NCBI GenBank assembly: GCA_005791855.1
Contig: SXUH01000105.1
Location: 1-7,098 of the forward strand
DNA: 7,098 nt
Origin: Bdellovibrionales bacterium
Lineage (GTDB): Bacteria; Bdellovibrionota; Bacteriovoracia; Bacteriovoracales; Bacteriovoracaceae
Direction of reading: 5' to 3'
Under the pieces are notes generated by a model. It made no database searches. It was not told the DNA's origin and saw only the letters and a program-made list of their open reading frames with translations. Shown here piece after piece: positions 1 to 5,464 of this stretch. Each line of letters opens with the position of its first letter. Within the stretch, counting starts at the first letter, position 1. A program made the position numbers and the translations under genes.

Positions 1-355
1 CCATGTCGAGGTACTTCCCCTCACCTTCGTTCACGCCCTGGGCGATGTCCTGGGACTGCTTCCCGAGAGCGACGGTGACGCCGCAGGTGTTGGCGTCGAA
101 GCCCTTGTCCGAGTGGTCGTAGCCGATCTGCCGGATCTTCTCGCGGACGACGTTCTGGATATCGATGTTCGCGCCGGTGGTGACTTCTCCGGCGACGACG
201 ACGAGGCCCGTGGTGATGAGAGTTTCGCAGGCGACCCGGGACTTCGGGTCCTGGGCCAGCATCGCATCCAGGATGGCGTCTGAGATCTGATCCGCCATCT
301 TATCCGGGTGGCCTTCGGTCACAGATTCAGAGGTAAACATATAATCTTTCATCAT
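1..355 (-). CDS. metK: S-adenosylmethionine synthetase, N-terminal part (runs off the left edge)
   Basis: This enzyme makes S-adenosylmethionine from methionine and ATP in the cytoplasm. The 118 visible residues cover most of the first domain. They include the family signature [20 protein letters not shown] (residues 8-27), which holds the ATP/Mg-binding His16 and Asp18. They also include ARVACETL-like ([11 protein letters not shown]), [13 protein letters not shown] and [16 protein letters not shown], all characteristic of MetK. The gene is cut by the window edge just before the expected GAGDQG loop. Two ATGs stand in tandem (355 and 352). I chose 355 because an AGGAG (complement of 364-368) lies 8 bases upstream of it; 352 is nearly as good. 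The lipoprotein gene upstream ends 82 bases away on the same strand. A good sigma-70-like promoter in that gap suggests independent transcription. Identification is secure from the motifs; no frameshift is seen. Confidence 0.97.
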   Translation of the reverse strand, partial: MMKDYMFTSESVTEGHPDKMADQISDAILDAMLAQDPKSRVACETLITTGLVVVAGEVTTGANIDIQNVVREKIRQIGYDHSDKGFDANTCGVTVALGKQSQDIAQGVNEGEGKYLDM

Positions 356-363
356 AAACAGTG

Positions 364-368
364 CTCCT
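364..368 (-). promoter_or_regulatory. Shine-Dalgarno of metK
   Basis: On the minus strand this reads AGGAG, ending 8 bases before the ATG at 355. It supports the first of the two tandem ATGs as the metK start. Confidence 0.7.
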
Positions 369-401
369 GGAAATCTAAACAAATAATAATCTAGTCTGCG
401 T

Positions 402-430
402 TTTATACCTTATCCATGGAGGCTAGGCAA
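402..430 (-). promoter_or_regulatory. Probable sigma-70-like promoter of metK
   Basis: Read on the minus strand, TTGCCT (430-425) is followed after exactly 17 bases by TATAAA (407-402). Both are close to the -35 and -10 consensus. Transcription would start near 395, giving a leader of about 40 bases. That is too short for a known SAM-riboswitch class I aptamer. The element lies within the 82-base gap between the lipoprotein stop and metK. I see no terminator hairpin in this gap, so read-through from upstream is also possible. Confidence 0.6.
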
Positions 431-437
431 TGAAAAT

Positions 438-2159
438 TCAGATTTCGGTCTTAGTAAAATAGCGGAAGTAGTGCGGGTTCCGGTGAGAGTAAAATAGTTT
501 GATTCCGTTCTTCTCTCCCATGGCGTAGTTGCGGCCATCTATTTCAACAACCTGGAAGAGCTGGAAGGCGGGGTCCTTGAACGAATAGAGGTAGGTGTAC
601 TCGTTTTTGTTTATGGCCTCGAGGAGCTTCTTCTGGCCCGAGGCGAGGAGCCCGGGCCTCTCGGGGTACGCGAGGTAGTCTTCCCAGATCGAATCCATGT
701 GGATCCGGCCGATCATGCTGGCGCGGGAGAAGTAGCGGGTGGTCTTGAACGACGTGTCCCCTTCCTTGAGCACCTGGAGGGCGATCTCCACGTTCTGCTT
801 CCGGAGCTTCTTGGCCCGGGGAGCGACGTCCGGGCAGAAGATCTTCGCGACCCCGGTCATGTAGTAGTAGGTGAAGGAGAACTCCCCCTGCTTGAAGAGG
901 GCGTTGAGCCACTTCTCGCTCTTGATCGTGTTCTCCGAGGCGACCTTCTCGAGGTAGGGGTGGATGAACTCCTCCTTTCCGATGGAGAGGTACTTGGGCT
1001 TGTCCAGCCGGTTCATCACCACCCGGGCCACGTCCATCCGCTCGAGGGCCTCGTCTCCGTCCACGCCCCCGACCTCGTTCATCAGGATGGTCTCGAGGAC
1101 GAAGATCGCCCGCGGGAGCTCGGGCTGGTTCAGCCAGTACTTGTAGACCTCGGCCTGCTTCTCGTAGACGTATTCCTTGAGCCGGTTGGCGTTCTTGTTG
1201 TGCTCCTTGATGAGCTCCTTGTTGGCCGAGGTCTTCGCCCCGGCGACGGTGATCTCGAGCTGGTTCTCCGGGAGGGTGAGGGACTTGTAGAAGTCGTAGG
1301 TCCGGGCCGCGCGGGCCTCCCACTCGGTGAGCCGTTCGACGATCTTGGCCTTCCCGCGGGAGAGCTCGGTCTCCATCTTCCCCAGGACGAACTCCAGGTC
1401 GAAGCGGGCGTCCTCGGTGAGGTAGAAGCCGTGCTCCTTGAGCTCGAAGTGGAGCGTGTCGACGGTGGTGCGGAGGTAGACGTCCGAGGAGGTGTGGTCC
1501 TTGTAGTAGGCCCCGTCCTCCAACAGCTTCCGGTAGAGGAAGGTGTAGTTCGAGATCTTCACCGACTCCGCGTCGGTCTTCTCCCGGTAGCTGTCGTGGA
1601 CCTTCCGGTTCTTCAGGTGGTCCACCGGGTAGTGGTAGCCGGTGAAGAAGGAGAGCTTCTTGACGAGCCGCTCGTAGCTCTCGTTGAGCTCGGCCAGGAG
1701 CCGCAGGGACTCCTTGCGCGAGGAGGTCTTCACCGCCTCGTCGGGAGAGAGTTCGTTCTTCTTGAGCCGCAGGAGCTTCTCGAGGATCCCGCGGATCTCC
1801 GTGGTCGCGGCCGGGGTCGGAAACGCGGCGGCCTCCACCGCCTTCCGCTGCCCGCGGATCCAGGCGAGCTTCTTCTCCATCTCCGGCAGGAGGGACTTGA
1901 TGGTCTCGACGTCGACGTCGTTGTTCAGGCTCGGGATCCAGTAGCCCTGGCCCCGGTACGCGAGGAGGTACTCGTCGAAGAGCGACTCCGCCTTCGGCAC
2001 GCAGATCTGCTTCCGGAACTTCTGGAAGGACTTCATGTAGCTCCCGACGTGCGTCTTGAGGGTCCCCTCCCACTTCAGGCTCCCGGAGGAGGCGCAGGAC
2101 TGGAGGGGGACGAGGCAGGCCAGGAGCAGGGCGAGCCTAAGGCGTGAGTTCTTTAACAA
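438..2159 (-). CDS. Lipoprotein with a possible divergent SleB-like (Hydrolase_2) cell-wall hydrolase domain
   Basis: The predicted 573-residue product begins with a lipoprotein signal: MLKNSRLR, a hydrophobic run, then lipobox LQSC with Cys22. It should therefore be anchored in a membrane facing the periplasm. Residues about 30-340 are charged, largely helical-looking and unrecognised. Residues about 345-500 carry, in order, ETILMNEVGG (356-365), DVARVVMNRL (376-385), GEFSFTYYYM (425-434) and an A-x-x-V-L helix leading to a D-x-S stretch (460-470). This resembles the order in SleB-type hydrolases: a catalytic Glu motif, AAVVLNRV, then GQFS. Glu362 would be the candidate catalytic acid. The match is by eye and the function is inferred. 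I prefer the TTG at 2159 over a TTG at 2180: it gives a clean signal peptide and has GGGAG 7 bases upstream. The start lies inside the last codons of mpl, with a 23-base overlap, so the two are probably translationally coupled. Confidence 0.88.
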   Translation of the reverse strand: MLKNSRLRLALLLACLVPLQSCASSGSLKWEGTLKTHVGSYMKSFQKFRKQICVPKAESLFDEYLLAYRGQGYWIPSLNNDVDVETIKSLLPEMEKKLAWIRGQRKAVEAAAFPTPAATTEIRGILEKLLRLKKNELSPDEAVKTSSRKESLRLLAELNESYERLVKKLSFFTGYHYPVDHLKNRKVHDSYREKTDAESVKISNYTFLYRKLLEDGAYYKDHTSSDVYLRTTVDTLHFELKEHGFYLTEDARFDLEFVLGKMETELSRGKAKIVERLTEWEARAARTYDFYKSLTLPENQLEITVAGAKTSANKELIKEHNKNANRLKEYVYEKQAEVYKYWLNQPELPRAIFVLETILMNEVGGVDGDEALERMDVARVVMNRLDKPKYLSIGKEEFIHPYLEKVASENTIKSEKWLNALFKQGEFSFTYYYMTGVAKIFCPDVAPRAKKLRKQNVEIALQVLKEGDTSFKTTRYFSRASMIGRIHMDSIWEDYLAYPERPGLLASGQKKLLEAINKNEYTYLYSFKDPAFQLFQVVEIDGRNYAMGEKNGIKLFYSHRNPHYFRYFTKTEI

Positions 2160-3582
2160 AGCTGGACTCCCACAGGCCAAGGCAGGTGCGGTTACTCAGG
2201 ACGAGGAGGACCGCGTTCTTCTCCTCGTAGCCGTCGATGGCGCTCCGGAGGTCTTCGAGCTTGCTCACGCAGACGGCCTTCTTCCCCTTCTCGTTGATCT
2301 CCCGGGCGAGCTGGTCCCCGTTGAGGTCTCCGCCCACGAGGGAGGTGGTGGGGAGGTCCTGCTTGGCGATGATAACCTTGTCCGACGCCGCCAGCGAGTC
2401 CCGGAATTCGTTCTGGAAGAGCGAGCTCCGCGCCGTCGCGGAGATCGGCTCGAAGATGGTGATGATCTTCCGGTCCTTGAAGCGGGCCCGGATGGCGTCC
2501 ATGGTGACGGTGATGGCGCGCGGGTGGTGGGCGAAGTCGTCGATGACGATCATGCCGTGGTACTTCCCGCGGACCTCCTGCCGGCGCTTCACCATGCTGA
2601 GCTCGCGGGCGGCCCGCTGGACGTCGGCGACCCGGAAGCCCTCGGAGAGGAGGAAGACCACGCAGCTCGTGAGGTTCAGGACGTTGTGCTCGCCCACCAC
2701 GCTCGACTCGAAGGAAACGGTCTCGCCGTTCCAGTCGAGGTCGAAGGTCGAGCCGGCCTCGCCGATCCGGATGTTCCGCGGGCCGATCTTCGACCCGGGG
2801 CCGTAGAGGAACCATCTCTGGTCCTTGTTGCCGGAGTACTCTCGGTAGAGCTTCATGGCGGACGGGTACTCCTGGTTGAAGATGAGGGTCGACCGCATCT
2901 TCGGGATCACCGCGCGGAACTCGTCTTCGATCTTCTCGACGCTGGAGAAGATGTCGGCGTGGTCGAACTCCAGGGACGTGAGGATCATGTTCTTGAGCTC
3001 GTAGAGCCGGAACTTCGAGATCTTGTGGAAGTAGGCGGAGTCGTACTCGTCGGACTCGATGACGAAGTACTTGTCCCCGAGCTTGGAGGGGTCCCGGCCT
3101 TCGATGATCCCGCCGACGAGGTAGCCCGGGTTCTGGCCGAGCTTCTCCAGGAGCTGGGTCATGTAGTAGGTGGTGGTGGTCTTCCCGTGGGTGCCCGCGA
3201 TCCCGACGACGTTCTTCTCCTTGAGCACGAGCGCCCCGAGGGCCGCGGGGAAGGAGGTGAAGGGCACGCCGGTGGCCTCGATCATCCTCGCGGCGTCGAG
3301 CTTGCCCGCGACGGAGTTACCGACGACGATGAGGTCGTACTTCTTCAGGAACTCCGGGGTCACCTGGTCCAGCTTGAACAGGGGGATCTTCGTGGTCTCG
3401 AGGAAGGTGCTCATCGGCGGGTAGTAGGCGGAGTCCGCCCCTTCCACGTCGTAGCCCGCTTGCTTCACGAGCACGGCCGCCGGGCCCATGCCCGCGCCGC
3501 AGATCCGGTAGAAGAAGACCTTCTTAAATTCCTTCCGACGCCGGATGAGATCTTCTTGGGAGATGAGATTTTTGAGATCCAT
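2137..3582 (-). CDS. mpl: UDP-N-acetylmuramate:L-alanyl-gamma-D-glutamyl-meso-diaminopimelate ligase (murein peptide ligase)
   Basis: Mpl uses ATP to join salvaged murein tripeptide to UDP-MurNAc, a cytoplasmic peptidoglycan-recycling step that bypasses MurC/D/E. The 481-residue product has the full Mur-ligase layout. The N-terminal Rossmann-like motif is CGAGMG (28-33) and the Mpl-type signature is YPPMSTFLE (54-62). The ATP P-loop is GTHGKTTTT (130-138). These are followed by ESDEYDSAYF (176-185), SLEFDHADIF (203-212), GEHNVLNLTS (297-306) and DDFAHHP (348-354). YPPMS, EYDSAYF and LEFDHADIF separate it from MurC and the other Mur ligases. It carries roughly 20 extra N-terminal residues compared with the usual Mpl start. 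The usual FEPRSNT motif reads FEPISAT (377-383). AAGGA lies just upstream of the ATG at 3582. The lipoprotein gene downstream starts inside its 3' end. Confidence 0.95.
   Translation of the reverse strand: MDLKNLISQEDLIRRRKEFKKVFFYRICGAGMGPAAVLVKQAGYDVEGADSAYYPPMSTFLETTKIPLFKLDQVTPEFLKKYDLIVVGNSVAGKLDAARMIEATGVPFTSFPAALGALVLKEKNVVGIAGTHGKTTTTYYMTQLLEKLGQNPGYLVGGIIEGRDPSKLGDKYFVIESDEYDSAYFHKISKFRLYELKNMILTSLEFDHADIFSSVEKIEDEFRAVIPKMRSTLIFNQEYPSAMKLYREYSGNKDQRWFLYGPGSKIGPRNIRIGEAGSTFDLDWNGETVSFESSVVGEHNVLNLTSCVVFLLSEGFRVADVQRAARELSMVKRRQEVRGKYHGMIVIDDFAHHPRAITVTMDAIRARFKDRKIITIFEPISATARSSLFQNEFRDSLAASDKVIIAKQDLPTTSLVGGDLNGDQLAREINEKGKKAVCVSKLEDLRSAIDGYEEKNAVLLVLSNRTCLGLWESSFVKELTP
2167..2171 (-). 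promoter_or_regulatory. Shine-Dalgarno that decides the lipoprotein start
   Basis: The minus strand reads GGGAG here, inside the 3' end of mpl and 7 bases upstream of the TTG at 2159. It favours that TTG, which yields a basic N-terminus followed by a lipoprotein signal. The more upstream TTG at 2180 would add seven residues without any benefit to the signal peptide. Confidence 0.55.
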
Positions 3583-3609
3583 GGGATTCCTTTTTCTTGT
3601 CCAGAAAGT

Positions 3610-3618
3610 ATTCTAGCA
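3610..3618 (-). promoter_or_regulatory. Possible extended -10 promoter element for mpl
   Basis: In the 62-base gap upstream of mpl the minus strand reads TGC-TAGAAT (3618-3610). This is an extended -10 (TGN) followed by a hexamer matching TATAAT at five of six positions. No good -35 is visible about 17 bases further upstream. It would give a leader of about 20 bases containing the mpl ribosome binding site, so mpl and the lipoprotein could be expressed apart from the phosphatase gene. Confidence 0.35.
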
Positions 3619-3644
3619 GAATGAAAAAGGAAGTGGCGATGCTA

Positions 3645-4409
3645 TTAATTACCCGAGCGGGTTGCTAGGCAATACCGGTTGATCTTCGCGGCGAGCGCCA
3701 TCGCATCGGAGACGAAGATCGTCGGGGCCTGCCAGTACCACACGGCCGGAGTCTTCGGGCACTGAGCGAAATCCGGGATGATGAGCTTCGGGTTCGTCTC
3801 TGCTTTGAAGACGCTGACGCCTTTCTCCACCGCCGCCTTCGTCATTCGCCCGGCCATGTACTCTCGGAGGTAGAGGTCGAAGGTGGTGAAGTACGGGATC
3901 ACGCTCTCGGGGAGCTTGCGGCCATTGACCACGTGGATGTAGCTGGCGAGGACCCGGTTCGGGTAGAGCTTCATGAGTTCGTCGTAGACCTCGGGGTCTT
4001 GTCCCACGTCGTCACCGAGGAAGATGAAGTCGTCTCCACTCTGATCCATGATCGCCTTGATCGCTCTGACCTTGTAGATGAGCTTCGACTCTCCCCGGAG
4101 AAAATTCCTCAAGGTCAGGGAATCGATCTTGATCTTCTTCTTGGCCAGCGTGCTCAGGATCTTCGCCCGGATCACCGTCGGCGACGCGGAGACGACATGG
4201 AGCTCATCGGTGTAGGCCCGGGCCGAGTCCAGGAACTCCGGGATCGCGGTGAAGACGTTCTCGGTGAAGAGCGCGTTGTAGGTGCTATCCACCTCCCTGC
4301 CGGAGTTGGTGATCTTGATGGTGTCATCCAGATCGCTGACGATGGTGATGGACCCGTAGGCGGATCCCAGGAAGGAGATGACGAAGAAGCATAAGAGTAG
4401 ATTTTTCAT
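3645..4409 (-). CDS. Secreted App1-type (DUF2183) HAD-fold phosphatase
   Basis: The 254-residue product begins with a Sec-type signal peptide (MKNLLLCFFVISFLGSAYG, likely cut after residue 19). This predicts a periplasmic or exported protein. The HAD catalytic motif is SDLDDTIK, with Asp26, Asp28 and Thr30. Motif II is VVSASP (Ser74), then come LRNFLRG and Lys113. The acidic motif is GDDVGQDPEVYDEL (132-145), followed by YPNRVLASYI. This order is that of the App1 catalytic domain, whose founding yeast member is a phosphatidate phosphatase acting with actin-patch proteins. Bacterial relatives are mostly uncharacterised, so the substrate here, perhaps phosphatidic acid or another phospholipid head group, is inferred. 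The Cys pair near the C-terminus (C217 and C247 approximately) could form a disulfide. No Shine-Dalgarno precedes the ATG; a -10-like hexamer does. It lies 47 bases downstream of the serine hydrolase gene on the same strand. Confidence 0.92.
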   Translation of the reverse strand: MKNLLLCFFVISFLGSAYGSITIVSDLDDTIKITNSGREVDSTYNALFTENVFTAIPEFLDSARAYTDELHVVSASPTVIRAKILSTLAKKKIKIDSLTLRNFLRGESKLIYKVRAIKAIMDQSGDDFIFLGDDVGQDPEVYDELMKLYPNRVLASYIHVVNGRKLPESVIPYFTTFDLYLREYMAGRMTKAAVEKGVSVFKAETNPKLIIPDFAQCPKTPAVWYWQAPTIFVSDAMALAAKINRYCLATRSGN

Positions 4410-4416
4410 TGGAAGG

Positions 4417-4445
4417 ATTAGAGTAAAAAAATTTTAAAAGGAAAA
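4417..4445 (-). promoter_or_regulatory. Possible promoter placing transcription start at the App1-like gene's ATG
   Basis: On the minus strand TTTTCC (4445-4440, weak -35), 17 bases and TCTAAT (4422-4417, five of six matches to TATAAT) end 7 bases before the ATG at 4409. Transcription would then begin at or next to the start codon. No Shine-Dalgarno-like purine run occurs in the last 20 bases. The AT-rich gap makes chance matches likely, so this is tentative. Confidence 0.3.
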
Positions 4446-4456
4446 GAGGATAGTTC

Positions 4457-5347
4457 TTAAATCTTCTGCCAGATGAGGCTTCCGACCTTGCGCCGGATCT
4501 CATTGAGTTCGTTTTTCGAGAACCAGTAGTCGCGGGTGGCGTTAGAAAGTATGACGTGCCCCTTCATTTGCTCCGGATCGATCCAGACCGAAGTTCCGGT
4601 GAACCCGAGGTGCCCGAAGGTTAAGGGCCCGCACCCGGGGCCCGCGAGGGTTTCGCTGGGATTGACCACCCGGTCCCACCCGTAGGAGAAGCGCTCGCTG
4701 TGCTGCTTTAGGTCCTCTTTTACTTTACCGACGAACTGGGTCCGCTCCTGGTAGTTAAGGAGCGTGCGGCACACACCCTCGATGGTGCCGAAGAGGCCCG
4801 CATGGGAGCAGAACTTCTCGATCACCCGGGCGTTCGGATCGTGGACCTTTCCGAAGTTCGGTTCTCCGTCAACGAAGCCGAACTGCAACAGGGGTGCCGG
4901 GTCCGGGAGCTCGGTCCAGTGACAGACCTCCCGGTCCCACACCGAGCGGCAGAGTTGCCTCTGGTCCACCCCTTTCCTGGAGAGCTCGACGAGGACCCGC
5001 AGCGCGGAGTAGTCCGAGTAGAGCGTGGGGCTCTTCTTGACTTGGTAGGAGGAGATGATCTCCTCCCAGCCGTGCTTCGGCAGGAGGCCCCAGGCGGGAA
5101 GGCCCCCGCGGTGGGAAAGGCACAGGAGCATCTTCTCGTCGAAGGCCTCCGGGCCCAGGAAGTAAGAGAGGGAGTTCGTGAGGACCTTGGTCACGGAGGC
5201 CAGGTCGAAGTAGAAGTTCTCCCCCGGAACCTTCGAGAGCTCGAAGTGGGTGAAGGCCTTCCCGGAGAAGTCGATGACCCCGACCGCGAGGGCGTCGAAG
5301 GGGGCCTTTTCGAAGAGCTCCTGTGCAGTTTTCCTTATCAGATCCAT
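4457..5347 (-). CDS. Cytoplasmic beta-lactamase-family serine hydrolase (penicillin-binding-protein fold)
   Basis: The 296-residue product has the active-site motifs of the class C beta-lactamase/serine hydrolase family in order. SVTK (51-54) supplies the nucleophile Ser51 and Lys54. YSDYS (110-114) occupies the Y-x-N position. GHLGFTGTSVWIDP (245-258) stands in for the K/H-T-G motif, as H-L-G. FGKVHDPNARV (165-175) and SHAGLFGT (181-188) are also typical of this subfamily. Relatives include D,D-carboxypeptidases, esterases and beta-lactamases, so the substrate cannot be read from the motifs. There is no signal peptide, unlike most PBP-fold enzymes, so it should act in the cytoplasm. The gene is first in a leftward run that includes mpl, which makes a role on recycled muropeptides or their derivatives possible. 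No Shine-Dalgarno precedes the ATG at 5347, and no better start is seen. A carboxylesterase acting on small molecules is an alternative. Confidence 0.9.
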   Translation of the reverse strand: MDLIRKTAQELFEKAPFDALAVGVIDFSGKAFTHFELSKVPGENFYFDLASVTKVLTNSLSYFLGPEAFDEKMLLCLSHRGGLPAWGLLPKHGWEEIISSYQVKKSPTLYSDYSALRVLVELSRKGVDQRQLCRSVWDREVCHWTELPDPAPLLQFGFVDGEPNFGKVHDPNARVIEKFCSHAGLFGTIEGVCRTLLNYQERTQFVGKVKEDLKQHSERFSYGWDRVVNPSETLAGPGCGPLTFGHLGFTGTSVWIDPEQMKGHVILSNATRDYWFSKNELNEIRRKVGSLIWQKI

Positions 5348-5353
5348 GAGACA

Positions 5354-5382
5354 AGTTTAAGAGAGGACCCTAGGGAATCCAA
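5354..5382 (-). promoter_or_regulatory. Possible promoter with start at the serine hydrolase ATG
   Basis: On the minus strand TTGGAT (5382-5377), 17 bases and TAAACT (5359-5354) end 6 bases before the ATG at 5347. That spacing would place +1 on the start codon. Each hexamer is only a partial consensus match. The lack of a Shine-Dalgarno is what makes it worth listing. Confidence 0.3.
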
Positions 5383-5434
5383 GCAGTTATTGAAGAAATT
5401 AAAGTATCCGAGTGAAACGCTCGAAAAGGAATTG

Positions 5435-5464
5435 ATGTTTTACGCCATTCAGGAGGTCTTATGA
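5435..5464 (+). CDS. Possible 9-codon leader peptide (MFYAIQEVL) overlapping the next gene as ATGA
   Basis: The ATG at 5435 is preceded by AAAGGA (5425-5430) at 4 bases. The reading frame ends at a TGA (5462-5464) that overlaps the ATG of the next gene as ATGA. The Shine-Dalgarno of that gene (AGGAGG) lies inside this mini-ORF. The same frame is open further upstream to a TTG at 5390, giving a 24-residue version. Translation of the short ORF could couple to or modulate the gene after it. The overlap could also be chance. Confidence 0.25.
   Translation: MFYAIQEVL
5451..5456 (+). promoter_or_regulatory. Strong Shine-Dalgarno of the secreted-protein gene
   Basis: A perfect AGGAGG lies 4 bases before the ATG at 5461. 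Spacing is short, but the match is the best in the window. It contrasts with the serine hydrolase and phosphatase genes, which have none. Confidence 0.7.

Larger units (their letters stand above)
5348..5460. other. Divergent AT-rich intergenic region
   Basis: This 113-base gap separates the leftward serine hydrolase gene from the rightward secreted-protein gene, so it must hold promoters for both. A short hairpin (5409-5414 with 5418-5423, AAA loop, one G-T pair) lies in the middle. A weak leftward promoter candidate and a small upstream ORF on the plus strand are listed separately. I do not see a convincing rightward -35/-10 pair. Confidence 0.6.

Noticed and set aside
544..2073. Minus-strand 509-codon frame inside the lipoprotein gene
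   Set aside because: Its product is an Arg/Gly/Pro/Glu-rich string typical of a +1 shadow, while the overlapping frame has a signal peptide and motif order.
699..2147. Plus-strand open frame of 482 codons opposite the lipoprotein gene
   Set aside because: The product is a low-complexity Leu/Val/Glu/Asp/Gly/Arg string with no motif. It is opened by strong G/C-ending codon bias on the other strand, where a lipoprotein signal and coherent domains are seen.
2160..2180. TTG at 2180 as start of the lipoprotein
   Set aside because: It adds seven residues (MACGSPA) ahead of the signal peptide. The TTG at 2159 has GGGAG at 7 bases and a normal basic N-terminus.
2056..3624. Plus-strand open frame of 522 codons opposite mpl
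   Set aside because: It is antisense to a complete Mpl with all its motifs, and its product is repetitive in Val, Leu, Asp, Glu and His. It is a codon-bias shadow.
4802..5464. Plus-strand 220-codon frame covering the serine hydrolase N-terminal half and the divergent gap
   Set aside because: Most of it is antisense shadow of the serine hydrolase. Only its last 9-24 codons, outside that gene, are kept as a possible leader peptide.
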